Origin: JBICIG01 sp043101605
GTDB lineage: Bacteria; Planctomycetota; Phycisphaerae; Phycisphaerales; UBA1924
Reading direction: 5' to 3'
DNA: 48,900 bases
Assembly (NCBI GenBank): GCA_043101605.1
Contig: JBICIG010000103.1
Coordinates: forward strand, 1-48,900
Shown here in pieces: positions 25,266 to 33,167 of this stretch. The stretch's first letter is position 1, and each line of letters opens with the position of its first letter. Under the pieces are notes generated by a model. It did not search any database. It was given only the letters and a program-made list of their open reading frames with translations, and had not been told where the DNA came from. Position numbers and translations under genes: made by a program.

Positions 25266-26330
25266 TCAATCCGTCGCCGGGCGCGCGACGGCGCGCACGA
25301 GCGCGGTGCGCTCGGTGAAGGGTTCGAAGCCCGCGTTCGCGTAGAGCTTTCGGGCCGGGGCGTTGCGACGGTCGACGGCGCAGGTGATCCAGCGGGCCGG
25401 CTGAGTCCGCGCGCGGGCGATCGCGTGGCGGAGCAGCAGGGCGGCGAGGCCCTTGCCTCGCGCTTCGGGGGTCAGCCCCAGATAGACCAGTTCGATCGAG
25501 TCCTGCTCGGGGCTGGGATTGAGCAGGGCGCAACCGGCGGGTCGGCCGTCGAGCCGCAGGAGCCACCAGAGCGACGGATTCCATCGGCCGACGGCGCGGT
25601 GGGAGGCAAGGACATCCCGCGTGTCGCGGAGACCGCAGAGTTCGGGACAGTCGAGCGTGTCGCGATAGGAGCGGTCAAGGGTGTCGAGGAGGTCGTCGGT
25701 CCACGCCTCGGGGGGGCCGAGGAGGTCGAGACGGTCGGGCGAGACACCCGCCGGCCACTGCTCGGGCGGGACGGGCTCGATGCGGCGGCGGGCGTCGCGG
25801 CGGAGGTAGTCGAGTTCGGCGATCCGGCGGAGTCCGGCCGACTCCAGCGCGGCGATCGTCGAGGTCTCGTCCGGTGAGGGGAGCGCCTGGATCAGCGTCA
25901 CTTCGCCGGCCCGCTCGGTCGACAGGTGATCGATTGCGGCGCGGGCGGCCGCGACGCGGGCGGCATGGCGTTCGTCGGCGGTGCGACCCGCGGCGGTGTC
26001 CTCGGGCCCGAGGAAGAGGGTCGCGGTGCGCCCCGTGCCGATGACCGCCAGGCAGACTTCGAGCGGGTGATCGGGATGGGCGGGGTCGAATGCGCCCCAC
26101 ATGAGCGAGGGGTCGATCCCGTGGGAGGGGGCGGCTGCGAGGAACCGACGGGCGGCGAGATCCGGATCGGCATCGGTGCCGAGCACCAGGCGTCGGGCGA
26201 GGGCATGGCGGAGCGGGCCCTCGGCTCGGCGGGTGATCGGGTCGTTCTCGGACCCGCGGGGGTCGGTCGGCCCGGTGGCGCGGGGTTCGGCGGGCGGGAG
26301 ATCGGTCGCGTCGTGCGAGTCGCCGGTCAC
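25266..26330 (-). CDS. GNAT acetyltransferase, two-domain (mycothiol-synthase-like layout)
   Basis: The 354-aa protein has a degenerate N-terminal acyltransferase-like half (LEVCLAVIGTGRTATLFLG) and a good C-terminal GNAT domain. The latter has ELVYLGLTPEARGKGLAALLLRHAI (acetyl-CoA-binding Arg/Gln-x-x-Gly-x-Gly/Ala pattern) followed by VDRRNAPARKLYANAGFEP. Such tandem GNATs include mycothiol synthase and aminoglycoside-type acetyltransferases; the substrate is unknown here. The first 40 residues are low complexity, so an internal start is possible. It is the first gene beyond the candidate origin, reading toward it. Confidence 0.8.
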   Translation of the reverse strand: MTGDSHDATDLPPAEPRATGPTDPRGSENDPITRRAEGPLRHALARRLVLGTDADPDLAARRFLAAAPSHGIDPSLMWGAFDPAHPDHPLEVCLAVIGTGRTATLFLGPEDTAAGRTADERHAARVAAARAAIDHLSTERAGEVTLIQALPSPDETSTIAALESAGLRRIAELDYLRRDARRRIEPVPPEQWPAGVSPDRLDLLGPPEAWTDDLLDTLDRSYRDTLDCPELCGLRDTRDVLASHRAVGRWNPSLWWLLRLDGRPAGCALLNPSPEQDSIELVYLGLTPEARGKGLAALLLRHAIARARTQPARWITCAVDRRNAPARKLYANAGFEPFTERTALVRAVARPATD

Positions 26331-26426
26331 GCGGGGCTCCGGGGTGCGGTGGACGATTGGACGGCATGCGGCCGCCCACGAGAGATCATTCGCCGGCGAG
26401 CGGGCCCGGGTCGGGCATTTCCCGGT

Positions 26427-26454
26427 TTGACGCGGGCGCGGCTGGCCGTACCAT
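26427..26454 (+). promoter_or_regulatory. Candidate sigma-70-type promoter
   Basis: TTGACG (26427-26432) and TACCAT (26449-26454) are 16 bases apart, giving a leader of about 75 bases to the ATG at 26537. It matches closely the TTGGCA-16-TACCAT element before comM, which strengthens both. Confidence 0.5.
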
Positions 26455-26536
26455 GTTCGACTCGTCGGTCGCCCGGCTTAGGATCATGAGATCGACCCCG
26501 GGCCGAACCCCCTCCCCGGGGCGTGGAAGGACAGAC

Positions 26537-27283
26537 ATGAAGCAGTTCAAGGCGGCGACGACTCGCGTGCTGGCTGGGGCCCTGATCGGGCTCGGGGCGG
26601 CGGCGGTTTCCTCCTCGGCGATGGCGGCGGCGGCGATCACGCCCCCCGAGCCCAGCGCCATCCCCACCCGCTGGGAGCTTGATCTCCGCGTCCGCCCGCT
26701 GCGGGTCGTCGAAATGGTCGTGCCCGGGCAGGGTCGGCAGGCGTTCTACTTCACGACCTTCCTGGTGACGAACAACTCGACCCAGCCCGAATACGAGAAC
26801 CTGTTCTTCGCCCCGATGTTCGAGCTGGCGACGGACAAGGGTGAACTGATCGCGTCCGGGCGCGGCGTGCCGCGCGAGGTGACCCAGGAGTTGCTCAAGC
26901 GGCTTCGGAACCCCTTCCTGCAGGACCAGATCTCGGTGATCGGCCCGCTGCAGGCGGGCGAGGAGTACGCCCGCGAGGGGCTGGTGGTCTGGCCGGTCGG
27001 GCGGACGGATGTGAACGAAGTGACGGTGCACTTCATCGGGTTCAGCGGGGAGACCAAGACGGTCCAGACGCGGGACGCCGAGACGGGCGAGCCACGGGAA
27101 GTGGTGCTCCGCAAGACCTACATGCTCCAGTACGACGCCCCGGGGATGCTGGTGGACCGCCGGGCGGCGAGCGAGGGCGGTCGGGTGCTCCGCCAGCGGA
27201 TGAACCGTTGGATCATGCGCGAGCCCGGGACTATCATCGAAGCCGCGCCCGAGGGCGGGGCGTCGGCCAGCCGGGGCGGGTGA
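26537..27283 (+). CDS. Secreted protein of unknown function
   Basis: This gene encodes 248 aa from ATG 26537 (MKQFKAATTRVLAGALIGLG) with GGAAGGACAG just upstream. A signal peptide ends near SSSAMAAAA. The mature part is a beta-rich domain (WELDLRVRPLRVVEMVVPGQ, FLVTNNSTQPEYENLFFAPMFELATDKG, EEYAREGLVVWPVGRTDVNEVTVHFIG) resembling immunoglobulin-like or transglutaminase-adjacent domains, without catalytic residues I can identify. It ends in low-complexity sequence. rpmA follows 85 bases downstream on the same strand, and the strong terminator after rpmA suggests a shared transcript. It is a conserved-looking planctomycete type, but I cannot name the family. Confidence 0.75.
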   Translation: MKQFKAATTRVLAGALIGLGAAAVSSSAMAAAAITPPEPSAIPTRWELDLRVRPLRVVEMVVPGQGRQAFYFTTFLVTNNSTQPEYENLFFAPMFELATDKGELIASGRGVPREVTQELLKRLRNPFLQDQISVIGPLQAGEEYAREGLVVWPVGRTDVNEVTVHFIGFSGETKTVQTRDAETGEPREVVLRKTYMLQYDAPGMLVDRRAASEGGRVLRQRMNRWIMREPGTIIEAAPEGGASASRGG

Positions 27284-27368
27284 ATCCCGCCGGCGGGCGA
27301 TCGGACATCGGGAAGCAGACGAACACCCGGTGCCGCGGGTTGCCGCGGGCCGAGAGTTGGAGCGTGCG

Positions 27369-27653
27369 ATGGCACATAAGAAGGGTCAGGGCTCGACCAA
27401 GAACGGGCGTGATTCGAACGCGCAGTACCGCGGTGTGAAGCTCTACGGCGGCGAGCGGGCCCGGAGCGGCGCGATCATCGTGCGGCAGTGCGGCACGCAC
27501 TTCAAGCCGGGCTACATGGTCGGGCAGGGCAAGGACGACACGCTCTTCGCGCTGACCGAAGGCACGGTGGTCTACAAGGGCCGCAAGGTGCATGTTGATC
27601 CGGCCGACGCCGAGATGCCGCGGCCGTTCTATCTCAAGACGACCGCCAACTGA
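27369..27653 (+). CDS. rpmA: 50S ribosomal protein bL27
   Basis: The 94-aa protein starts at ATG 27369. MAHKKGQGSTKNGRDSNAQ is the canonical N-terminus that reaches toward the peptidyl transferase centre, without the cleavable extension of Firmicutes. It continues YRGVKLYGGERARSGAIIVRQCGTHFKPG, VGQGKDDTLFALTEGTVVY and ends in a short tail. Normally rpmA follows rplU (L21) and precedes obgE; here neither neighbour is present. Instead a secreted-protein gene is upstream and a strong terminator follows. Confidence 0.96.
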   Translation: MAHKKGQGSTKNGRDSNAQYRGVKLYGGERARSGAIIVRQCGTHFKPGYMVGQGKDDTLFALTEGTVVYKGRKVHVDPADAEMPRPFYLKTTAN

Positions 27654-27712
27654 AAGAACAGACGGTGCAAGGGTCGGCTCCGGCCGGCTCACCTGCCCCG
27701 AGTCATGGGAGA

Positions 27713-27742
27713 AAACAGGGTCCGCGAGAGCGGGCCCTGTTT
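27713..27742 (+). terminator. Strong rho-independent terminator of rpmA
   Basis: AAACAGGGTCCGC and GCGGGCCCTGTTT form a 13-bp stem (one U-G pair) capped by a GAGA tetraloop, followed by GTTTCTG. It is 60 bases beyond the rpmA stop and just outside the 3' end of the converging membrane-protein gene at 27779, so it may serve both directions. Confidence 0.85.
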
Positions 27743-27778
27743 GTTTCTGTGCGCGTCGGGCGGCGGCGCGTCGAAGGC

Positions 27779-28600
27779 TCAGGCTGTCTCGGTCGGCGGG
27801 CTCAGACAGTCGGCCAGTTCGAGCGCGTTGAGCAGCATCTCGCTCAGTTCGCCCTCGATGATCAGGCGTCCCTCGCAGACGACCACGCCCTCGCCGATCG
27901 CCCACGAGTCGCTTCGCCGGGCGGCCAGCGCGGGGGACATCAGGCACGGGCGGGTCGGGGCGTCGAGGGCGGCTCGGGCGGCGGCTTCGTGATCGCACCG
28001 CACCCACCAGCGGCGGTCGAACGCCGCATCCTGGAACTGCGGCTCCTTCTCGCCGGCCCATCGGGCCAAGGCGTGCCCGGCGTGCTCGGCCCGGAGCAGG
28101 ATGTGCCCGGTGTCGCGGGCGATCGAGGCGCTCGCATAGGCGAGGTGGAGCGAGCCCTCGCGCCAGAACGAGAGCGCGACGCGTCGCCCGGCGATGACGC
28201 CCCGCATGACCCAGACGACGCCGTCGGCCGCGTCACGCCCCGCCGAGAACGGCTCCATCCGCGCCGCGGCGTGGGCGCGTTCCTCGTCATCGGGCGCGAA
28301 GCGGACCTCGAGCCCGAACGCCTCGGCGAGCATGAGCACCTCGCGCATGCCGGCGATGGCCCGGCGGATGGTCAGGCGGAGCGCCGCGGTGCCGAAGATC
28401 GCGATCAGCACCAGCGCGATGATCCATCCGAGCCACTCCGGGACAACGCCGAGTTTCACGAGCACGACCGCGAGGATCGCCGACGCCGCGGTCGCGAAAC
28501 TCGCGGCATAGAGCCACGGGCGCGTGCGCCGGGCCGATCGGGCGAACGCGCGGATCTGCTCGGCGAGGTGGGCGTCGAGGGTGTGGGCGGGCCGAGCCAT
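27779..28600 (-). CDS. Membrane protein of unknown function
   Basis: The protein is 273 aa from ATG 28600 (MARPAHTLDAHLAEQIRAFA); the frame upstream belongs to the antisense of kdsA's other frames and is not coding. Two adjacent membrane helices lie near residues 28-72 (WLYAASFATAASAILAVVLV and LGWIIALVLIAIFGTAALRL), followed by a soluble cytoplasmic domain of about 200 residues (ARMEPFSAGRDAADGVVWVM, VALSFWREGSLHLAYASAS). I recognise no family. It lies 17 bases downstream of the kdsA stop on the same strand, so the two are probably one operon. Confidence 0.7.
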   Translation of the reverse strand: MARPAHTLDAHLAEQIRAFARSARRTRPWLYAASFATAASAILAVVLVKLGVVPEWLGWIIALVLIAIFGTAALRLTIRRAIAGMREVLMLAEAFGLEVRFAPDDEERAHAAARMEPFSAGRDAADGVVWVMRGVIAGRRVALSFWREGSLHLAYASASIARDTGHILLRAEHAGHALARWAGEKEPQFQDAAFDRRWWVRCDHEAAARAALDAPTRPCLMSPALAARRSDSWAIGEGVVVCEGRLIIEGELSEMLLNALELADCLSPPTETA

Positions 28601-28617
28601 GGTCGGTCGGTTGTTGG

Positions 28618-29472
28618 TCAACGCACCGCCGCGATTGCGGCGAGGGATTCCAGCAGGGGTCGCATCTCGCTCAGCGGCATCTGCGTCGCGCCGTCGGACA
28701 TGGCGCTGCCCGGGTCGGGATGGGCCTCGACGAAGATCGCATGGACGCCCGCGGCGACGGCGGCTCGGGCCAGAAGCGGCGCGAAGCGGCGCATGCCGCC
28801 GGTCTGCTCCCCGGTGCCGGGCGTCTGGGTGGAGTGGGTGCAGTCGAAGCAGAGGGGGGGCGTGCCCCCGGGCGCGTCGAGTTCGAGGAGTTCGCCGAGC
28901 CCGGTGAAGTCGTTGACGAGCCGGTGATAGCCGAAGAAGGTGCCGCGGTCGGTGAGCAGGGTGTTGTCGCACCCGGCTTCGGCGAGTTTGCGGACCGGGC
29001 CGGTCATCTCCCGGGGCGAAAGGAATTGCCCCTTCTTCACATTGACCGCCCGGCCATTGGCGGCGGCGGCTTCGCCCGCGGCGACGAGCAGATCCGTCTG
29101 GCGGCAGAGGAACGCGGGGATCTGGATCAGGTCGATCGACTCGGCGATCGCGGCGGCCTGCGCCGGCTCGTGGAGATCGGTCGTGGTGGGGAGCCCGGTC
29201 TTGTCGCTGATGGCGTTGAGCCACGCGAGCCCCCGTTCGAGCCCCGGGCCGCGGGGAGAGTTGATGCTTGAGCGATTGGCCTTGTCGAACGAGGCCTTGA
29301 AGATGCAGGGCAGCCCGAGATCGGCACAGATCGGGGCGAGGGTCTTCGCGACCTCGAGCCCGAGTTCGAGCGATTCGAGCATGCACGGGCCGGCGATGAT
29401 CGCCAGGGGCCGCCCCGGGCCGATGGACAGGTCGCGGACGCGGCAGAGCCTGGGTGAAGCGGGTTCGGTCAT
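28618..29472 (-). CDS. kdsA: 3-deoxy-8-phosphooctulonate synthase (Kdo-8-phosphate synthase)
   Basis: The 284-aa enzyme condenses phosphoenolpyruvate with arabinose-5-phosphate to form Kdo-8-phosphate for LPS. It starts at ATG 29472 (MTEPASPRLCRVRDLSIG). Signatures are IIAGPCMLESLELGLEVA, FKASFDKANRSS, TTTDLHEPAQA, LIQIPAFLCRQTDLL, VNVKKGQFLSP and LLTDRGTFFGYHRLVNDF; the C-terminal part has DCTHSTQTPGTGEQTGG and FVEAHPDPGSAMSDG. The Cys in AGPC is the ligand position of metal-dependent forms, though KdsA classes differ by additional residues. waaA, the next Kdo gene, lies about 300 bases away beyond tRNA-Val, in the opposite direction. Confidence 0.95.
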   Translation of the reverse strand: MTEPASPRLCRVRDLSIGPGRPLAIIAGPCMLESLELGLEVAKTLAPICADLGLPCIFKASFDKANRSSINSPRGPGLERGLAWLNAISDKTGLPTTTDLHEPAQAAAIAESIDLIQIPAFLCRQTDLLVAAGEAAAANGRAVNVKKGQFLSPREMTGPVRKLAEAGCDNTLLTDRGTFFGYHRLVNDFTGLGELLELDAPGGTPPLCFDCTHSTQTPGTGEQTGGMRRFAPLLARAAVAAGVHAIFVEAHPDPGSAMSDGATQMPLSEMRPLLESLAAIAAVR

Positions 29473-29589
29473 GGGTTCAAGGGTAGTCTGCGGGGGTGGT
29501 GAGCGGGATGGTGCCCGTCGGCTTGGCGAGCCAGGGGATGGGCGTGCGGCGTGCGCCAACAATCGAAGCGGCCCGGTTCGGGCCGAGGC

Positions 29590-29663
29590 AGGCGGGTAGC
29601 TCAGTTGGCCAGAGCGTTCGCTTTACATGCGAAAGGTCCCGGGTTCGAGCCCCGGTCCGCCTA
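29590..29663 (+). tRNA. tRNA-Val (anticodon TAC)
   Basis: A full 74-base cloverleaf. Acceptor AGGCGGG pairs with TCCGCCT, the D arm is GCTC..GAGC, the anticodon stem is TTCGC/GCGAA around the loop TTTACAT, and the T arm is CCGGG-TTCGAGC-CCCGG. Discriminator A is at 29663 and CCA is not encoded. The anticodon TAC reads GTA and other Val codons by wobble. Confidence 0.95.
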
Positions 29664-29780
29664 GTTCCGGATTGACGGATCAACGAGCCGCGACCGTGAG
29701 GGAGCGGAAACGAGTTTCGAGTCGCGTAGGAACGCTCCCTGACCGTCGCGGTTCGTCGAGACAGCTTCGACCGGTCGACC

Positions 29781-31058
29781 ATGCGGCGTCACGAATCGGG
29801 TCCTGCCTTGAACCTGCTCGATCTTCTCTATGTCCCGCTGGTGATCCTGACGAGCCCGGTCTGGGCGCGCAAGGCGCGAGGGGACTGGAGGGCGCGGTTC
29901 GGTCATGGCAAGCCGCTGGGCGCCAAGTCGCGGCCCCGCGTGCTTGTCCACGCGGTGAGCGTGGGGGAGGTGCAGGCGCTGCGGGCGCTGGTGCCCATGC
30001 TCGCCGAGCGTGCCGAGGTCGTGGTCTCGGTCGGGACCGACACGGGGATCGCGCGGGCACGGGAGTTGTTCGCTCAGCAAGCCGAGGTCGTGCGCTACCC
30101 GCTGGACTTCTCACGCAGCGTGCGGCGGTTTCTTGATCGCGTGCAGCCCGACGCGGTGGCGCTCACCGAACTCGAGCTCTGGCCCAACTTCATGCGAGCG
30201 TGCGCGCGAAGGGGGATCCCCGTTGGCGTGATCAACGGGCGGCTGAGCGAGCGCAGCTTCCGCGGGTATCGGAGGTGGCGCTGGTACCTCGGGCGGATGT
30301 TCACGCAGCTCGCGTTCGCGGCGGTGCAGGACGAGCCCTACGCCGAGCGGTTCGCGCACATGGGGACTCCCGGGGATCGCATCCGCGTGACGGGCTCGAT
30401 GAAGTTCGATGCGCCGGGGCTCGATCGCGCCGGCGAGCACCGCGCCCGCGGCGAGGAACTCACGCGGGCGCTCGGGATCGACCCGACCCGCCCGCTGGTC
30501 GTCGCGGGGAGCACCGCCGAGGACGAGGAATCGCTTCTGCACGAAGCGTTGGCGCGGGTGGCGCCGGACGCGCAGCTGCTCTGCGCGCCGCGTCACCCCC
30601 AGCGGTTCGAGGACGCGGCGCGGGCGCTCCCGGGCTGCGTGCGGCGGAGCGAGGCCAAGCAAGGGACGCGGGAGGTCGGCCGCGCGAGCCGGTTCCTGCT
30701 CGACACCATCGGCGAACTGGGCGACGCGTACGCCGTCGCGGATGTCGTCGTCCTCGGGCGCAGCTTCGGGACGCTGCACGGCTCGGATCCGCTCGAGCCC
30801 GCGGCGATGGGCAGGCCGATTGTCATGGGCCCGCGGGCGGGCGATTTCAAGACCCCGGTGGAGTTGCTCGAGCGCGCCGGCGGGATCGTGCGCACGGATC
30901 GGTCGGCACTGGGGCGGGTGCTCGGCGAGTTGCTCGCGGACACGGCGCGGCGCCAACGCCTCGGGGATGCCGCCCGCGCCTGCGTCGCGCAGAATCGCGG
31001 CGCGAGCGAGCGGCACGCGGCGATGATCCTCGATCTGGTGACCGCCGCGGGCGCCTGA
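29781..31058 (+). CDS. waaA: 3-deoxy-D-manno-octulosonic acid (Kdo) transferase
   Basis: The 425-aa GT30 family enzyme adds Kdo to lipid A from CMP-Kdo. It starts at ATG 29781 (MRRHESGPALNLLDLLYVPL); a TTG 30 bases later would start at the membrane anchor. An N-terminal helix (LLDLLYVPLVILTSPVWARK) tethers it to the inner membrane. Features: RVLVHAVSVGEVQALRAL with the catalytic Glu, YPLDFSRSVRRFLDRVQPDA, LTELELWPNF, INGRLSERSFRGYRR, GSMKFDAP and VVLGRSFGTLHGSDPLEPAA (usual GGHNxLEP slightly altered). Together with kdsA this shows that the organism makes Kdo-containing LPS. It ends before a terminator shared with the converging peptidase gene. Confidence 0.93.
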   Translation: MRRHESGPALNLLDLLYVPLVILTSPVWARKARGDWRARFGHGKPLGAKSRPRVLVHAVSVGEVQALRALVPMLAERAEVVVSVGTDTGIARARELFAQQAEVVRYPLDFSRSVRRFLDRVQPDAVALTELELWPNFMRACARRGIPVGVINGRLSERSFRGYRRWRWYLGRMFTQLAFAAVQDEPYAERFAHMGTPGDRIRVTGSMKFDAPGLDRAGEHRARGEELTRALGIDPTRPLVVAGSTAEDEESLLHEALARVAPDAQLLCAPRHPQRFEDAARALPGCVRRSEAKQGTREVGRASRFLLDTIGELGDAYAVADVVVLGRSFGTLHGSDPLEPAAMGRPIVMGPRAGDFKTPVELLERAGGIVRTDRSALGRVLGELLADTARRQRLGDAARACVAQNRGASERHAAMILDLVTAAGA

Positions 31059-31073
31059 GCGGCGCATGAGAAA

Positions 31074-31097
31074 GGCCCGGAGCGTGCGCCCCGGGCC
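31074..31097 (-). terminator. Hairpin terminator between waaA and the M28 peptidase gene
   Basis: On the minus strand GGCCCGGGGC and GCTCCGGGCC make a 10-bp stem (one G-U) with a GCAC loop, then TTTCTC. It lies between two converging genes and is best placed for the peptidase gene ending at 31124. Confidence 0.7.
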
Positions 31098-31123
31098 CGG
31101 AGGAGTGTTCGTGCGGAGATGGT

Positions 31124-33040
31124 TTACGGCTCGCCGAGCGTGACCGTGACGGTCTGCTCGACGCCGTCGCGGACGATGCCGACATTGACCTGATCGCCCG
31201 GGCTGTGGCGGGCGAGGAGGGTCATCCACCCCTCGATGTCTTCGATCTTCTGCCCGTCCCAGCGGACGATGCGATCGCCGGCGCGGAGCCCGGCGGCTTC
31301 GGCGGGCCCGCCCTCGCTCACATCCTCGAGCGTGATGCCCGTCTCGCCCGTGTCGTACGCGGGCATGATGCCCAGGCGCACGCGGATGCGCGGGCGCTGC
31401 GGCTGCTGCTGCGCCTGACGCTGCTGGTTGGGGGAGACGAACGGGAAGCGCTCGGAGCGGACGGCCGCCGCGGCGACGATGTCGTGGTACATGTTGACCG
31501 TCTTGACCGCGCCGACGCGGTTGATCTTCCACGCTTCGTCGGCCGGGGTGTGATAGTCCTGGTGGAAGTCGGCGATGATCGAGAACAGGACCGGGATCCC
31601 GGCGCGATAGAACGAAGTGTGGTCGGACGCGCCCGACATCTGCTCGGGCACGACAATCTCGAGCCCCGAGGTCTCGAAGAAGGGCTCGATGAACTCCGCC
31701 AGCCCCTCGCCCGTGTTCCCGCCGGCGACCAGCAGACGGTCGTTCTCGATCCGCCCGATCATGTCCCAGTTGACCATCAGGACATGGTCCCCGGCGTCGG
31801 CGATGGGGTCCTGGACATAGTGCCGCGAGCCGTTGAGACCACTCTCCTCGCCGTCGAACGCGACGAGGAGGATTGAGCGGCGCGGGCGGGGGTCGTCCTT
31901 GAGGGTCTCGGCGAGCTTGTCGGCGAGCAGGATGAGCCCGGCGCTGCCCGAGGCGTTGTCGTCGGCGCCGGGGTGGAGCGTGCCGGGCCCGGAGCGCGAG
32001 CCGAAGTAGCCCATGCCCAGGTGGTCGAGGTGAGCGCCGACGACGATCCACTCATCGGCGAGTTCGCCCTGCCCGCGGATGATCCCGCCGACATTCTCGC
32101 CGACGAGTTCCTCGCGCCCCGCGGCGCCCTCGATCATGACCTCGGTGCCGAGGCTGAAGGGCTTGACGCCCGAATCGGCCGCCGCGCGGAGGTCGTCGAT
32201 GCTCATGCCCGAGTCGCCCGCGTCGAGCAGGCGGTCGGCGGCTTCGGCGGTCATCATCATCACGGGGAAGTCGGCGCCGCCCCCGCCCGACGGGAAGCGG
32301 TTGAGGTCGTTGGCACGGGGGTCGTGCGAGCCGGGCGGGTTGATGATCACCGCGCCCGCGGCGCCACGCTCGGCGACGGCGCGCAGCTTGCCGTTGAACG
32401 CGGCGCGCGGCGACCAGCCCGGGCCCTCGTTCCACTGGCTCATGCCTTCTTCGGTCATGGGCTCGAAGCGGAAGAGGACGGCGATCTTGCCGGTCAGGTC
32501 GGTGTCGTCACCGAAGGAGGTCCAGCCGTCGGGCCCGTTGTCGATCGCGTAGCCCACGAAGACGGCTTCACCCGCGACCTCGCCCGCGGCGCCGAGCCCG
32601 GTGAGCACGAAGTCGTTCTCGGCCTTGAAGCCCGCGGCGCCGCCCTTGCCGGCCGCGGCGAGACGCTCGCTCTGGACCTTCCAGGTCCCGCCGAGAGAGA
32701 ACGGATCGCGGAAGCTGGTGAAGGCGTGCCCGTCGCCGCCCGGGAACGCGGGCTCAAGACCGGCCTTTTCGAAGTGGTACTGCACATAGTCCTTGGCCCG
32801 CTCCATGCCCTCCGAGCCCGGGACGCGACCCTGCATGTAGGGGTTGGCGAGCGTGGTGATGTGCAGGTCGTACGCGCGGACATCCTCCGGGACGAGCGCG
32901 AGCGCATCGCGGATCGGCGAGCTGAGGGCCGCGTTCGCCTGCGTGGCCGCCTGGCCGTTCGGCTGGGCGATCGCCGGGGCGGTGCCGGCGAGCAGGGCGA
33001 GCAGGGCGGCTGTCTGAACAAGCTTCGTTCGGGACTTCAT
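31124..33040 (-). CDS. Secreted M28 family zinc aminopeptidase with PDZ domain
   Basis: The protein is 638 aa from ATG 33040 (MKSRTKLVQTAALLALLAGT), preceded by GGAG; an in-frame ATG 12 bases earlier is possible. A signal peptide ends at APAIAQ. A PA-type lid domain lies near residues 120-280. The M28 zinc site is visible as VVGAHLDHLG (His), GADDNASG (Asp), DGEESGLNGS (Glu), VNWDMIG (Asp) and a late His in ADFHQDYHTP. A C-terminal PDZ domain (LGIMPAYDTGETGITLEDVS, GGPAEAAGLRAGDRIVRWDG) probably helps substrate binding. M28 enzymes remove N-terminal amino acids from peptides outside the cell or in the periplasm. Confidence 0.92.
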   Translation of the reverse strand: MKSRTKLVQTAALLALLAGTAPAIAQPNGQAATQANAALSSPIRDALALVPEDVRAYDLHITTLANPYMQGRVPGSEGMERAKDYVQYHFEKAGLEPAFPGGDGHAFTSFRDPFSLGGTWKVQSERLAAAGKGGAAGFKAENDFVLTGLGAAGEVAGEAVFVGYAIDNGPDGWTSFGDDTDLTGKIAVLFRFEPMTEEGMSQWNEGPGWSPRAAFNGKLRAVAERGAAGAVIINPPGSHDPRANDLNRFPSGGGGADFPVMMMTAEAADRLLDAGDSGMSIDDLRAAADSGVKPFSLGTEVMIEGAAGREELVGENVGGIIRGQGELADEWIVVGAHLDHLGMGYFGSRSGPGTLHPGADDNASGSAGLILLADKLAETLKDDPRPRRSILLVAFDGEESGLNGSRHYVQDPIADAGDHVLMVNWDMIGRIENDRLLVAGGNTGEGLAEFIEPFFETSGLEIVVPEQMSGASDHTSFYRAGIPVLFSIIADFHQDYHTPADEAWKINRVGAVKTVNMYHDIVAAAAVRSERFPFVSPNQQRQAQQQPQRPRIRVRLGIMPAYDTGETGITLEDVSEGGPAEAAGLRAGDRIVRWDGQKIEDIEGWMTLLARHSPGDQVNVGIVRDGVEQTVTVTLGEP

Positions 33041-33167
33041 GGTCGGCTCCATCGTGCGGGTTCGCTGCGTGCGTCCTGTGCGGGGTCGGTCGGTAGAGAA
33101 TCCGGCGGGCGGGCGCGAAAGGCCCGGGCCCCGCGGGAATGAACCGGAAGCAGGGTAGGATCGTTGC

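Noticed and set aside
25250..25266. Hairpin CCGGG-AAAG-CCCGG after the GNAT gene
   Set aside because: Stem of only five bases and no U-rich tail; too weak to call a terminator.
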